NCBI GenBank assembly: GCA_017871115.1
Contig: JAFCIZ010000008.1
Coordinates: 1,302,001 to 1,366,000 of the forward strand
Direction of reading: 5' to 3'
Origin: Cunninghamella blakesleeana
Taxonomy: Eukaryota > Mucoromycota > Mucoromycetes > Mucorales > Cunninghamellaceae
DNA: 64,000 nucleotides
In this document: piece by piece, positions 10,989 to 25,000 of the stretch
How the letters are laid out: each line of letters starts with the position of its first letter
How positions within the stretch are numbered: position 1 is the first letter of the stretch
Program-made: the position numbers and the translations under genes
Notes under the pieces: model-generated
What the model saw: the letters and a program-made list of their open reading frames with translations, nothing else
What the model was told of the DNA's origin: nothing
The model's database searches: none

Positions 10989-11789
10989 ATGATACTTATT
11001 AATAAAACGAAATATAATTTTTTATTAAATAGCGATGAAAGAGTTATATTGCCCATGACACCCCAGATGATGAATTATCAATATAATACCAGCGAATTAT
11101 CAGCAGCTGAAACTTTAATAAATCTTCAATTTACAACTACTACGATGACAACTAAACCTTTACATAGTGATATTAATGATAGTACTCCTATGACAGAGCC
11201 AATTTCTAATATATCTCCCGTGACATCCTTTTATATTCCCTTTTTAAGCTACAAAAATTGTCAAGACAAAAATGATGAAATAAGCGAAGGTAGTAGTGGT
11301 AATTCTACTTGGTTAATAAAACAAAGCAATGGTGATATGGACTATTGTATTGACAATAATGAAGAAGAATGTTATGATGATAATGAAAATAAAAAAGAAG
11401 ACGATGGAGAAGCAGAAACTAGCGATAAAAATAAGGAAGATGAAGACGAAGGGAGTAACACTGCTGTAAACAACGAAAAGAAGGATAATAGAAAAAAAGA
11501 TGATAATAGTGAACGTTCCTACCGTCATAAACCTCGTTTAGCGTCTTCACCATATCCAACAACGGTGACACAGAATGATCAGCACAGCAATATTACTAAA
11601 CCAAGATGGTCAAATAAAGAAAGATCTAAACTTTTATTAGCTGTCATTAAAGAAAAACAGTTGGATAAACTCTCAACCTTTCGATGGAAAGTCATTAGCA
11701 AACATTTAAATAGTAAAAGATCAAGTAACTCTTGCCGATACCAATGGAAAAATGAACTTTTGCCAATGATAAAATCAATTTATGAATAA
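10989..11789 (+). CDS. Myb/SANT-like domain protein
   Basis: This is a 266-aa protein with a single coding exon. The N-terminal half is low-complexity Ser/Thr/Asn. Residues about 120-175 form a very acidic Asp/Glu/Lys/Asn segment, and a basic patch SYRHKPR follows. The last 60 residues form a Myb/SANT-like helix-turn-helix: PRWSNKERSKLLLAVI, then FRWKVISKHLN, then SCRYQWKNELLPMI. The spaced Trp residues (about 208, 228 and 252) are the Myb hydrophobic core. It is likely a DNA- or chromatin-binding nuclear factor, but its target is unknown. Only one repeat is present. An upstream non-coding or short coding exon is possible because an acceptor-like TATAG sits just before the ATG. Confidence 0.75.
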   Translation: MILINKTKYNFLLNSDERVILPMTPQMMNYQYNTSELSAAETLINLQFTTTTMTTKPLHSDINDSTPMTEPISNISPVTSFYIPFLSYKNCQDKNDEISEGSSGNSTWLIKQSNGDMDYCIDNNEEECYDDNENKKEDDGEAETSDKNKEDEDEGSNTAVNNEKKDNRKKDDNSERSYRHKPRLASSPYPTTVTQNDQHSNITKPRWSNKERSKLLLAVIKEKQLDKLSTFRWKVISKHLNSKRSSNSCRYQWKNELLPMIKSIYE

Positions 11790-12671
11790 TTTAAAAGTTA
11801 TCATAAGTACTCTTTCATTCGTTTATTTTTATTAATTTATTCATTTATTTTTATTCCCTAATTTATGATTAACGTTTAGAAATGTTTATTTTATTTTACT
11901 TTATATACAGCACACGCACATTCAATTGATTACTATTTTGAAATTTATAAAACAAACCAATCAATGATAATTATATAAATATAATCAATCTAGTGACTTT
12001 AAATATTAATAATTATAACAATTATAATAAATTTATCAATAAATAATAAACAAAAAAGTTGGAAAAGATCCAGGAAAGACTAGGTTTTATACTTATGTTA
12101 CTCGATAAAATGATCCAATAAAATGCATAATATTCTTTATTAAAATGATTATTAAAGCTTTTCATTGATTAATTACTATTTTAAAAATATATTATTATTT
12201 TACGCATCTATTTTATTACTTGAATATATACAGTATATGATAGTATATTGTTAAAAATTTAAAATTAAAAGATATTCATGCGTGGAATTCACCATATAAA
12301 TAACTTGATTGGTCCATAAAATAAAGGTCAGGTGTTCTATATATAGTGCGTCATTCGCTATGTCACATGAGCCTATTTCTCCCTTTAATTGACTACGACA
12401 ATTTTTTTAAATTCTTTTTTTTTTTTTTCCCTCTTTTCTCCTCTCTCTTTCTTTTTTTATACTGCGCCTTGATACTTATAAATACCAAGCTTTTTTTTTA
12501 TTTTCAACTTAATCTTCTTTTACTTTTTTAACTTTTAATGTAAGTGTTTAAATTGATACATATATATATAAAAATATTAATGACTATTATTTACTAGAAA
12601 ATATTAACTGGTTTTTCTTTTTTTTTTATGTAAAAATACCTATATAAATAGTTAATAACTTAGAATAAAAA
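11790..12671. other. Intergenic containing the ATG8 promoter
   Basis: This is A+T-rich throughout. The distal part of the ATG8 flank (12280-12360) is slightly more complex and includes TATATATAG and TCACATGA. A strong CT-rich tract follows at 12410-12460. A short ORF across 12346-12531 is a read-through of this tract and is not called. Confidence 0.45.
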
Positions 12672-13362
<691 letters not shown>

Positions 13363-13924
13363 TTTATTAAATACTTAATATTTCAACTTTCTTTTAATAG
13401 TATATAGTTTATGTATAAAATCTTTTATTTTTTTCCTTTTATCTTTTTCTTCCATTCCTTTTCTTTATTTTATTACTATATTATTATCATTATTATTATT
13501 TTAAAAAAATCATAAAATAAGATAATTCTCATGTAAATTTTTTTTTTTACTATTTTGTTTTATTCCTTTCAATTTTCCTCCAATAACAACTTTTTTTTTA
13601 TCATTAACTGATGAAAATAAACTAAAATGAAACACTACAAATAAACCATGTCTTTGTTTATTAATAACTAAATGAAGGATACTAAATGGATTTTATATAG
13701 TACGCGTATATTGCGTTAGAGACCAATGTTCGAGACTCTCGAGCTTTTCATTTTTAGATATCCTTTCTGCTTGACTTATATTATATTATCCAAGAAAGCC
13801 TGTGATGGCCAAAATAAATACATACCCATTTTTTTCGTTATATTTATATAGTATATTTATTTACATTTTATCTTCATACTTTAAATTAAAATTTACATTT
13901 AAAAAAAAAATTTTAAGAATGCAT
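13363..13924. other. Convergent intergenic region between ATG8 and SET gene
   Basis: This has T/A homopolymers and terminator-like A+T sequence. A short G+C-richer segment at 13700-13755 contains GTTCGAGACTCTCGAG, which looks slightly tRNA-like but does not fold into a cloverleaf. No gene is called. Confidence 0.4.
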
Positions 13925-15853
13925 TTATGATAAAACAGACAATTTAATTTCTATAGAGTACAATACTTGTTCTAATATATCAACTGATTCTTTCCAAATT
14001 TGTTTAAGAAATAGTAAGGCAAAAGGGTGAATTGATAGATCATCAAGTAAGTTTATATCCTAAAACATTGAAAAAAAAAAAAAAATTGAGTACGGGTAAT
14101 ATGATTAACTCACATATATATATATATATATATATAATTGTGTGTATGCATTACATTTAATGACAATTGTTCTTCTTTCGATTCAATATAAGCCTGAGTA
14201 CATATCCTTTTTAGCAATTCGTATACTTTCTTCTCATTTTCATTATCTATTATTTCATGTAATCCCATGATAACATCTTGCCATATTGTTTGCGACTGAT
14301 GAAACCCTGTTGCATTAAATGGGATGGCCAATAATCTTAAAGCATTCAATAGTCTAAATGATATTTCATCTTTTTTTATTGTGTAGTCACCATAATACCT
14401 ATAAATATTTATAATACATACAATAGTAATTAATAAATTATATCAATATATATTTATACGTTTATTGGTTATTGCCACTAATTATTACCCAGATTTTTCT
14501 AATATATTTTTTTTAATCATTCTGCCTTGGCTAGATTTTTCAATTTGAGGAAATAAATCCATTACTTCTTTGTCTAACGATACGAAATTGTAGCTATTAT
14601 CGGATAATACAAACCCATATTCTTTAAAGATAGCTTGGTTATCATGCGGACCATAATTAATAAAAACCTAAAAATATAAAAATAAAATAAAAAAAAGTGT
14701 CATGTTAATATATATATATATATATATACGAATATTTACTATAAATATATCTCTCTCTTTTTCTCTATTTATATTTATATTACTTGCTCTCCTTTTCGGT
14801 AAGGTGTTAACGTTCTTATTTCAAAACTTTGTGTTTGTTGATTAAATTTACTTTCGATCTAAATAAATAAAAAAAATAAAAAATAAATAAAAATAAAAAT
14901 GACATTATCTATTATTCATAATTATAAAAATAATAATATAAGACAATATTTACCCTTGCTTCGGTTGTATGATTAAGAAAATCAAGTAAAGGAGCCATAG
15001 CTATATTTCCACCTTTTGCAGTTTTATCACTTGTTGATACATGAATACAACGGGTATTAACACATAACCAAGCCCATTCATACCTTTTAAATAAGATTTG
15101 TGATAAAAGAGGAAGAAGAGAGGGTCTTGTTTTCATAAACTTTATACATGCTTGGTAATCCTGTTTAATTTTTTGCCTTTGTAAAGAAACCTCTTCAGCC
15201 AACGATCTTGGTAAATGATTGGATAATATAGGTGGAAAAGTAACAGGTAATGTATTAAAATGAGTAGGTAATAAATCCAAATAGGGTTTCCACCATTTAT
15301 TTTCTTTTGTATCTTTTATTAATAATATCACCAAATGTAAAGCCAATATTTGATGAGTACTTAATGGATGAGCTCCATACACCTTATATAGTAAGTCATT
15401 AGATATTAAAAATGATTTAGGAACTTGCACTATAATATCACCTGCTTTTATATCTTCTATTGCCATCATACCACGCCCTGTATCTTTTTAATAATAATAA
15501 AAAAAGAGCATGAACAAAAAAAAACTATCATTTTTCCCTTTAGATATGTTTTAATTTATATATTTTTATTTATATATCCATGTTTATATATTTACTTTTA
15601 AATGTTGCTAAAACTAACTTCGTAGGTGGGAAATGTGATTTCTTTAACCAATCCAAAAATATTTCATACTTTGCATCGTTTACAACTAAATATGAAAACA
15701 AGATAATGTCATTCTAAAATTGATCAATAACTACTAAAGTTTAATAAAATACATAACTTATATATTTAAATCTATATTTGTGTATAAGCATATAAAGATT
15801 ATTAATATTTAATATCTTTTACTTGTTCCTTGAATAATATCTTCGCTTGACAT
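13925..15853 (-). CDS. SET-domain protein lysine methyltransferase (Rubisco-LSMT/SETD4/RKM-like)
   Basis: A SAM-dependent protein-lysine methyltransferase of the split-SET class with a C-terminal substrate-binding region. Exons 5'->3': 15853-15823, 15685-15596, 15483-14954, 14858-14784, 14667-14489, 14398-14155, 14059-13925, giving 427 aa. The N-SET strand is TGRGMMAIEDIKAGDIIVQV, followed by the insert region (WWKPYLDLLPTHF) and the core APLLDFLNHTTEAR containing the NH motif that binds SAM. VFINYGPHDNQ carries the catalytic NYG Tyr, and QAIFKEYGFVLSDN opens the substrate-binding domain. Fungal relatives modify ribosomal proteins or EF1A, but the substrate here is unknown. Several introns contain (TA)n tracts. 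The ATG at 15853 is in a nine-residue first exon and could be challenged by an upstream start. Confidence 0.87.
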
Positions 15854-17012
15854 TGTTATTTTTTAAAAAAAATTGTATAAAAATAAAAAAAAGAATTTTT
15901 AAATTTTTTATGCTGGCTTTTTTTTTTTTTTTTGGGAGCCAGCTCACGCACATAGGATGTTTTACATATAATTATGTCGGGTTTTTAATTACTTTTGCAA
16001 AAAAGGTTATCCAGTTTCTACTGATTGAAACGAAATCTTTCATAAGGTAAAAAAACATTTGAATGTAGATATACTTTTAACTGATATTATACCTTTGATT
16101 ATATATATCTAAAATATGGCTTTTAATTTTAAAAATATACGTTATTCATACTTTTGTTAGATCCTACCTAACTATTCATGCTCACTAATGTAGTTTATTT
16201 GTGAATGATTGTAATGTCTAATTGCATATATCCTATACGAACGAATTTGTTTCAATCACAAATGTCTTAATAATCACTAATGCAACATTTTTAAGTTTAC
16301 TATACAAAAGTATTTCTATTTATTTATTTATTTATTTATTTTTGTATTATACCTTGTACAACAAAAGAAAAATATATTTAAATATAGTTATTCCGAGTAT
16401 AAACTAGCTTCCCTTCACCATTCATAAATTAAAAAAAAATTGCAAACCATTACCCTTTGATTATCCATTTAAACAAAAAATAATAATTTTATATATACTA
16501 AAATGAAAAATATCAATAAATAACAATAAAAACTTTCAAGTTAATTTATAATATACTGTTTTATTAATGAATCCAAAGTTAACTGTAATGAGAGCTTTAT
16601 ACTTTATTCATACTCTGTCTATCTAAACAAAAGCTTAAATTATGGGCACCTATTCTTAATATTAATTTTTCAATGTGGCTTCCTTTTCTTCACTCTACAC
16701 TAAAAGTTGCTATTTATTGTAATAGAAGAAAAACAAAAGGCATTAAAATTTGTATTCATTTTAAGTTACATTCATAAAAAAGAACTTAAATCAAAAAAAA
16801 AAAATACAAATGAACACGCATTTATTATTATTTTTAACCTTGGAGATAAACATTCAAACCAAATAACCATGTAGTTACATAGATAGTATATCACTTGGTT
16901 TTAAATATTAGTAAACTAATACGTAATATAATCATTTCCAGTATGTAAGATATTTTTTATACAGTGATAATAGATATGTTTAAAACAGTCTTTTTTTTAA
17001 AAATATAGTATA

Positions 17013-17051
<39 letters not shown>

Positions 17052-17817
17052 ATATTTTTAAACCACAATTGTTTTTTAATTATTTTTATTACACAAACAT
17101 ATATATGTAAATTTATAGAGAAAGGAAGAAAAATAAATAGTATATGCATATATTTTTGTATAAACAATATATGATTAAACAATAATTTTGCATACACCGA
17201 GTATATTTTGTTTGCTACTGATATTTATGCCATCATGATTAACTCCACTGTCTGTGCTGCCACTATTTCTGCTTAAGCAATAAATGTTGCTTGAGAAATT
17301 GTTTCCACATTAATAAATAATACTGAAGTATTAATCGCACTTAACGCTGTTACTACCAACATCATTGTCGTTTCCAATACTAAAAACACTGTTGTTAAAG
17401 CTAGCAACAGTTTCATTAACATCTAACAAATTCTCTATATTTGATTTCTGCCAATATAACTGTAATAATTTTCCAAAAGTAATAAAAAAAATAAATTAAA
17501 AGAGATAAAGCTAATGCTGTAGCTATTATTTTAAACTCTATTTTTTTATGAGCATTCTGTATACGTAGAATAAACCTGGTTTGATACTAAATGTATATTC
17601 ACATTTTCCAATATATTTTAATAATTTAGCTATCAATTTTAATTAAATTGTATATTTGGCTAAAAAGAAAAAAGATTATTATCATTTTTATTAGAATCTA
17701 TACATAACTTTTAAAAATCTTTTTAACGTCAAATGCTTAGGATAATAGATGTATATAAAATGGGATAGTATGCTATTTTACTGTAACAATATATGCGCAT
17801 ATATGTATGTGTGTATT
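15854..17817. other. Long gene-poor A+T-rich region
   Basis: This has poly(A)/poly(T) runs, a TTTA run (about 16316-16341) and (TA)n at 17016-17048. The only protein-like signal is the minus-strand block annotated separately at 17197-17590. No RNA gene was recognised. Confidence 0.4.
17197..17590 (-). pseudogene. Decayed or unresolved membrane-protein gene fragment
   Basis: On the minus strand one frame reads about 50 residues without a stop. They begin FILRIQNAHKKIEFKIIATA and contain a strongly hydrophobic segment, LALSLLIYFFYYFW. It then stops, and another frame continues with an Asn/Ser-rich stretch (NVETISQATF in one frame; LLDVNETVASFNNSVFSIG in another). Frame changes occur at least twice without clear GT-AG introns. 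This looks like a broken single-pass membrane protein with an Asn/Ser-rich tail, but an intron-containing intact gene cannot be excluded. No family was recognised. Confidence 0.35.
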
Positions 17818-19791
17818 TTAAGAGCCATGATAATCATATACATCAAAGGTTGTTACTTTTTCACCATCCTTATTAAAATGGAATGGGTAATAGCATTTCT
17901 TGCAAAAATAACAAGGAGAGCACCCACTAAGGTAGTCATTTAATGTAATGTATTCAGCAGGATAGACCATACACATTGAGCATTTATATCGAGTATATCG
18001 CCAACTGTATGTTGTAATAGGGTATTTAGAAACGTCAAGTTCTTCTTTCTTTTTAATAAACCTGTAAAATAATAATAATTAGTATATATCAAATATATAT
18101 ATATATATATATAACTATTTATTTTCGTTTTGTATTTTATTTACTCCTATTATTTACCTGATATCACGTATTAACACGACATGTTGGCAATCTTTTTGGT
18201 GATTAAAAAGATATGGCTCATTTATTTTTAATGATAATTCATTTAGAGTAATATCATACATAGATTCTTTGTTGTAAAATCTACCTTCTTGCTCCTTTTC
18301 ATTTAATAATTTTCTTATATGTTCACTATTATCTGGTTCAGTAGGATCCCGTTGGTCGACATAAAAAGAGTGATCTATGAAAAAATAACTAGCTGATAAC
18401 TTCTTCTTATGTTGGTTTAACACTTCTCCATCAGGATTTTGGCCTTTTTTATCCCCATGCATTAAAAAGTCCATGCGACAATATAAAATATCTCTTAAAT
18501 CAGTTAATCTTTGAGTACCAAGCATTTTAAATTCCTGTAATCGTTTTTCAGGTTGGCGTGGATAACATATCGTAATTGTGTATATTAATTCATATTCATC
18601 AGCTTTAATTTTTTCCATTTGATTGTCATTTATAGATAATTTTTCAGAATTTATAGTGTCATTTTGATTGCTGTCGTTATTATTAATACTATCATTTGAA
18701 TTCTTTTGTTTCTTTTTTTTATATTTTCGTTTTGGTGGAGGTAGAGATGTAGGTAATGTTTTAATTTTATCATTTTTTGAAGAATTATCTGCATTATCAT
18801 TTATTTCAGAAGTTTCCAATTTTTTATCAACTAAACAAAAATTAACATCAAGCCGATGGCGGGGTATAACATCTAATAATACGGTCGAGCGTAAAGATCG
18901 AAGATGAGAATTCTTCAGTTCACTCGCCATAGTTAAAAATTTTCTAGATATTACTGTGCCAGGGATATTTGGGTGCTGTAGTGTACTCACATTGCCTATT
19001 TCTGATGTAGTAGAAAACATATCATTATCATTTGAATCTATTGGTGTTCCCGTATTTTCAATTACTTCTTCATTTTCGCTAACATTATTATTAATTTCAT
19101 CCATATTATAGTGATTGTTTTGATTTTCACTATTATTATTCTGTACATTGGATAGATCATAGGATATTGGCGTGGATATATTATTTATAGTTGTTGTTAT
19201 AGTATTATTTGGGGAAGAAATTGGTAAAGGGGTTGTAGCAGTTGATTCACGTAAAATGTTCGGTATTTTACTTGTACTATAGTATTTACGTTTTTTTGGT
19301 AAAAGCGGACTAATGTAGATTTCATTTTCATTCATATCTGATCCATTTTGCATATTCATAAAATGCTGTTCATCTTGTTCTTCCAATATACGGTTTGGTA
19401 TAACATCTTTTGCTTGAGGTTTACTTTTAGTTAGCGATATTTCATTTAAAGTTCGAATACGTTGTCTACGTAGTTTAACCATTTGCCTTTCTGTATATTG
19501 CCGAACTAAAGAAGAAAGAACAGGATCCATGAAGTAATCAGATACTTGTTGCATATTATATTTAGTTTCTAGTCTATATATTTAATAATAATAGTAGCAA
19601 AAAAAAAAAAAAAAATAGAAGTTGACGAGTAAATCATAAAATGCTTTACATTTCTTATTTGCATATCATTTATATTACGCATTATCACCACCAGCTCTTT
19701 CAAGTACTTTATTAAAATTAATCTCTCTTTCTAGCTCATTTTGTTTTTTTAATAGATCCTTCATATCATTTTGGAATTCAGATCCTTTCAT
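17818..19791 (-). CDS. SNAPC3: snRNA-activating protein complex subunit 3 (SNAPC3/SNAP50 family)
   Basis: SNAPc binds the proximal sequence element of snRNA genes and recruits Pol II or Pol III. Exons are 19791-19679, 19573-18158 and 18061-17818, giving 590 aa. A disordered Asn/Ser/Thr-rich N-terminal half is followed by the family domain: MLGTQRLTDLRDILYCRMDF, then SASYFFIDHSFYVDQRDP, LSLKINEPYLFNHQKDCQHV, LIRDIRFI and TTYSWRYTRYKCSMC. The C-terminal zinc site is visible as CSMC and CSPCYFCKKC plus a nearby His. Exon 1 is a short coiled-coil-like segment joined in frame; an internal ATG at 19554 is a weaker alternative start. Divergent from hydroxymethylbilane synthase, 764 bp apart. Confidence 0.92.
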
Positions 19792-20555
19792 TATTATAAA
19801 ATAGAATAAAAAAAATGAAGAAGAAAAAAAAAGAAAAAGAAAAAGAAAAAAAAAGAAAAGCAAGACAAAATTAAAAAAATTAAAATACTACTATTTTTTT
19901 GCGTGCTGTTATGAGTTTCAAATAATTATTTTCCAGAAGCTAATTCTATTAAATTAAGAAAAATATATATAAATTTATAAGCAATAAAAATAAAGGATCT
20001 ATAACTAAAATATAAAATACCACAAAAGATATGGTTTCTGAAAAAAAAAAAAAAAAAAAAAAACAAGTTCAAGTCAAAATAAAATAAATATACTTTTTAA
20101 AAAAAAATAGAAAAGAAAAGGAAAAAGAAGGGAAAAAAAATAGCCAAAATTGGATTTAAAAAAGAAAAATTAACCATCACATAACAGCGCATAAAATTTA
20201 GCCCTTGTAAACTTATTAAACAGCCCAATATATCGATATATATATGAAACTATTATTATTAATAAAACCACGAATCATTTTATTATATATATATATATAT
20301 AATTTTTAAACCAACGATTATTCACATATAAAATACATTGGTTTATTTTTTTGTGGAAAACACAGTGGCTTAATTACACAACTAAATGAAACAAAAGCTG
20401 GTTTTTTTTGTAATCATGTGTAAAAAAAAAGTATAAAATGTTAAAATTTTAAAACTCAATATTTTTTCTTTCCCTTCCCCTTTTTATTCTATTTCGTTTT
20501 CAAACATTATTTTCTATTTTTATTTTAAAAAGAATATACATATATATAATATATA
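19792..20555. promoter_or_regulatory. Divergent promoter region, SNAPC3 / hydroxymethylbilane synthase
   Basis: This is a head-to-head intergenic region of 764 bp, mostly poly(A)/poly(T), with A-rich runs at 19810-19860 and 20041-20063. A CT-rich tract (20464-20482) and TATATATAA lie before the HEM3 ATG. Specific factor sites could not be recognised. Confidence 0.4.
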
Positions 20556-21657
20556 ATGGCAGAAGAAACCTTTCGTATTGGCACTCGTAAATCAGCCCTT
20601 GCTATGGTACAAACTGAATTTGTTCGTGATACCTTACAAAAAGTATTCCCCAACTATAAGTTTGAAATAGTACCCATGTCAACAACTGGTGATCGTATCT
20701 TGGATGTAGCTCTTAGTAAAATTGGAGAAAAGTCACTTTTTACCAAAGAACTAGAAGTAGCCTTAGCCGATAAAAGAGTTGACTTTGTTGTACATAGTTT
20801 GAAAGATCTACCTACTGTATTACCAGAAGGTATGTATCTTGGTGCTGTTATGGAACGTGAAAATCCCCATGATGCTGTAGTTCTTCATGAAAAACATAAG
20901 GGTGCTACTTTAGCCACTTTACCAGCTGGATCTATTATTGGTACAAGTAGTTTACGTCGTGTTGCTCAGTTAAAAAGAACATATCCCCACCTTACTTTTA
21001 CTGACTGCCGTGGTAACTTGTAAGTAAACAAATAAATAAAAAGAAAGAGTAAAAGAATAGTGCGTATATGTATGTATACATATGTTTAATATATTAATTG
21101 TATTACTATATTATATTTTATCTATAAATTTATTATATTGAAAAAAATAAAATAGAAATACAAGATTATCCAAGTTAGATGAAGGACAATATGCCGCTAT
21201 TATTTTAGCTGTTGCTGGACTCAAAAGAATTAATTTGGAACATCGTATATCACACATATTAACTCCTTCTGAATCGTTACATGCTGTATCACAAGGTGCT
21301 CTTGGTGTTGAATGTCGTGAAAATGACTCAGCTTGTAGAGAATTATTAAATAAATTAAATCACACTACAACTCGTCTACTTTGTACTAGTGAAAGAGGAA
21401 TGTTACGTACTTTAGAAGGCGGATGTAGTATTCCCATTGGTGTAAATACTTCATATGAAAATAACCGTTTAAATTTGCATGGTTTAGTAGCTAGTTTAGA
21501 TGGACAACAAGTAGTGGAATGCAAAGATCATGTTGATATTGATCCTGAATTACCATTAGATAAACAATATGAATTGGCTAATGGATTAGGCATTACTGTT
21601 GCAAACAAATTACTCCAAGCAGGTGCTGATGCCATCTTAAAAGAATTATCCCATTAA
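20556..21657 (+). CDS. HEM3: Hydroxymethylbilane synthase (porphobilinogen deaminase)
   Basis: The enzyme joins four porphobilinogen units into hydroxymethylbilane, the third step of heme synthesis, in the cytosol. Exons are 20556-21019 and 21156-21657, giving 321 aa, close to the yeast enzyme. Seen in order are [112 protein letters not shown] and [12 protein letters not shown]. The last carries the Cys that holds the dipyrromethane cofactor. The single intron splits the Leu codon of RGNLNTR. Nothing is missing. Same strand as uroporphyrinogen decarboxylase upstream. Confidence 0.97.
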
Positions 21658-22037
21658 AAAAGTTAAATAAATAATAAGCTGTAATTTATTTATAATATAT
21701 ATTATGATATTTGTTTAGAGTGAATTATTGAATATCTTTCAAATACAAAAAAATAAAAGCGTTTTTTAATATAAAACATAATCATCAAAAGTTTTATTTA
21801 TGAATAAATTTATAAGATCTATTTATTAATTAATTATATTTGCTTATATACTACATTATAAATTAGAAAATATTACAAATGGAGATAAAAATGATTGTGA
21901 ATAATTATGCCATAGTATTTATAATGTATATTAATGTAGAGGATATATCATAAAATAGAGAAAAATGAATAATAGTAATAATAATGGTAATTATAGTGAA
22001 ATATATATATATATTAATTTAAATTGTGCTAGGTGAT
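21658..22037. other. Convergent intergenic region, HEM3 / P-type ATPase
   Basis: This is the 3' flank of both genes, A+T-rich with (TA)n near 22003-22014. No gene was seen. Confidence 0.45.
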
Positions 22038-25000
22038 TTACCAAGCTATTTTAGCAATAATGCTATTAGGGAAGCATCTAACAATAAGCTTGCGAATATC
22101 ATCTATAACGATGATACCAACAGCCAATGGAAGAGGAAGAAGCCAATATTTAACAGGAACAGGTCCAGTTAACATAACTTGATTAAACCAAGGAACTTCG
22201 GTCACAATAAGAGCTGTAATCAATGAGCAGGTGGCACCAACAAAAATCCATAGATTACGACGTTTAGGGCGAATAGGATCAGCTTGTAAAATAGAAAGTC
22301 TTCTGTTACGTACTGACAAAATATTACCCCATTGTAAAATTAAAAGAGTAACAAAAGTAACACATTGACCACATTGAACATACCAAGCAAACTGTTCGGC
22401 TGTTAATAAATTTCCATCGCGGTCAACACCAAAAGTTTGATTACCTTCGGGACCCCAAGGGCCAGGACTATATGAACCGACAAAATCAAACCAACCTAAA
22501 CCAGTATATTCTTTCATAAACATAAAGAACAAACCCAAAGAACAAATAGATTGCATAGAACCCATAAAGAGATAAGATTGAATATATATCTTTATATTAA
22601 TAAGATGATCACGTTTTGGATTACGAGGTGGCATAGATAATAAGTCAAATTCTTCGTTTTCCATAATGAGAGATAAGGAAGGGAATAAATCAGTGAAACA
22701 ACAAATAATAATCATTAAGAAAGAAGAAAGTGGTAAAGGAGTACCAGCAAAGGCATTAACTAAAACTGGCATAATTTCAGAATATGAGCCAGCTGGAAGA
22801 AGATAACCAATAACTTTTTGTAAATTTTGAAAAACCAAACGTCCTAGTCGAATAGCTTCAACAATGGAATCGAATGAGCCAAGTAAAACTAAATCAGAAG
22901 CTTCAATCGCAACATCCGAACCATTCCCAATAGCAATACCAATATCGCTTTCTTTTAAAGCGGGAGCATCGTTAACACCGTCACCAGTTACTGCTACCAC
23001 ATAGTCGCGTTTCTGGAGCTCTTTAACGATTTTTAATTTTTGCTCAGGTGTAGTACGGGCAAAGACGATTTCTTCATAGTTACAAACAGTGTTCCATTCA
23101 ATATCACCAAATTTCAAAAGATCAGATCCAGTTAGTAATAAACTTGAAGAATCATGGAATTTTTCGTCATCAGATTTAATTTTAAAAACATCAGAAGCCG
23201 TATCAGGGTCACAAGCAGATGTAAAAATACCAATTTCACGAGCAATAGCAGCAGCGGTTAAACCAAAATCACCAGTAACCATAAAAAACCGAGAACCAGA
23301 TCGACGACATTCAGAAATAGTATGTTTTATTTCAGCACGTGGAGGATCCATAATACCAAGAAGCCCAATGATAGTTAATTCATTAACAGCATGCTGGGCT
23401 ACATTTTCTTCAAAAGCATTTGTACCTAACTCTTGATCTGTAGTAAAAAGTCGACGACAAAGAACTAAAACACGCTGACCGTTCCGAGCCCATGTTTCTT
23501 GCACAAGACTGATTTTTGCAGAATAATCAGCAGTAAGAGGCATGACAGTATTTGTTTGAGCACACAATATAGAAGAGCATTTTGGCATTAAGACATCAGG
23601 AGCACCTTTAACAAAAACAAGATATTCATTTTTAGTTGGAACAGTACCAAATACATCTACCATGGCTTGTGGATTCTTTCCAGCTTGGTACATGGTCAAC
23701 ATCCATTTGTTTTTAGAATTAAAAGGAATCTCAAAGATACGATCAAAATCATCGGATACAGATCCTAATGTAGCTGCAAATCTAAGAATAGCACTATCAG
23801 TTGCATCACCATTAACTTGCCTTTCAGGAATAGGTAAGTGAATAGTAGCAGGATCAAAAGTAGCATTATTACAGAAATAAGACGCCAAATGCAATTGTTT
23901 ATAAGCAGTAGCAATAGGATTACTAGATTTACTTGCCAACGTATCTTTACATTCTTCAGGTGTACCTTGGATATCACCAAATCCAACAGTTGTTACAACC
24001 ATTTTATTTTCAGTTAACGTACCAGTTTTATCTGAACAAATGACATTGACACAACCTAATGTCTCTACTGTTGTTAACCCTTTAGGTAAAATGTTATTTT
24101 TTCTCATTTTTCTAGCAATCATCATCATGGTCATAGCTACACCAACTGGAACACCTTCAGGAATAAAAGCCACAATACAACCCATCAAATTCATCAATAA
24201 AGCAACCACATTTTGAAAATCAGGATGAACACGATGTAAAAATCTACGAAAAATTATGATTATTATTATTGTTGTTTTTAAATTACATGTATATATTTTT
24301 TATTATTTTTTTTTTTTGCAATCGCCATATATATATATAAAACTTACGCAAGCCATTCGATTAAAAGGATCAATACTAATATAACAGTTAACGTTACAAT
24401 AATACGGACAAAACGAGAGATTTCTTTTTGAATTAAAGTTACTTTTTCCTTCCCATTTGAAGTTAATTTATTAATTCTACCCATCACAGTATTATTGCCT
24501 AGAATATATATACATTAATACTCAATATATTGTACAAATTTTATTTCAATATATTTATTATGACTTACCAGTCAAAATAACAACCGCAGTAGCAGAACCA
24601 TTAACAACATGGGTACCCATTAAAGCAATATTATGAGATTCTAAAAAGTTATCATCAGTACAAGTAGTTGTACCTTCAATAGCATCACTTTCACCGGTTA
24701 AAATGGCACGATCGAACTTTATATCGTTGGAGGTTTCAATCAATCGAAGATCAGCAGGGACTTTGTTACCTAATTTAATTTTAACAATATCACCAACTAC
24801 TAATTGAGTAGCAGGTATTTTTTTCACTTCTCCATTACGCACAACTAAGCATTCAGAAGGTAATAAATTTAAAATGGAATTCATAACTTTTGCAGTAGAC
24901 CAATCTTGAAACGCAGAAAATGAAGCTTGTAATAAGATAGCGATAATCTATTAATATATAAATAATGAGAAAAAAAGAACTAGATAATATACATTATATA

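Noticed and set aside
12346..12531. 61-codon ORF upstream of ATG8
   Set aside because: Translation of a CT-rich promoter tract (poly-Phe/Ser/Leu); the true ATG8 start lies downstream and is fully supported.
13700..13755. tRNA-like segment with GTTCGAGACTC
   Set aside because: The putative T-loop has no matching 5-bp stem and no D-arm or anticodon arm could be folded on either strand.
23089..23436. 115-codon plus-strand ORF inside the P-type ATPase
   Set aside because: Antisense shadow of highly conserved catalytic sequence.
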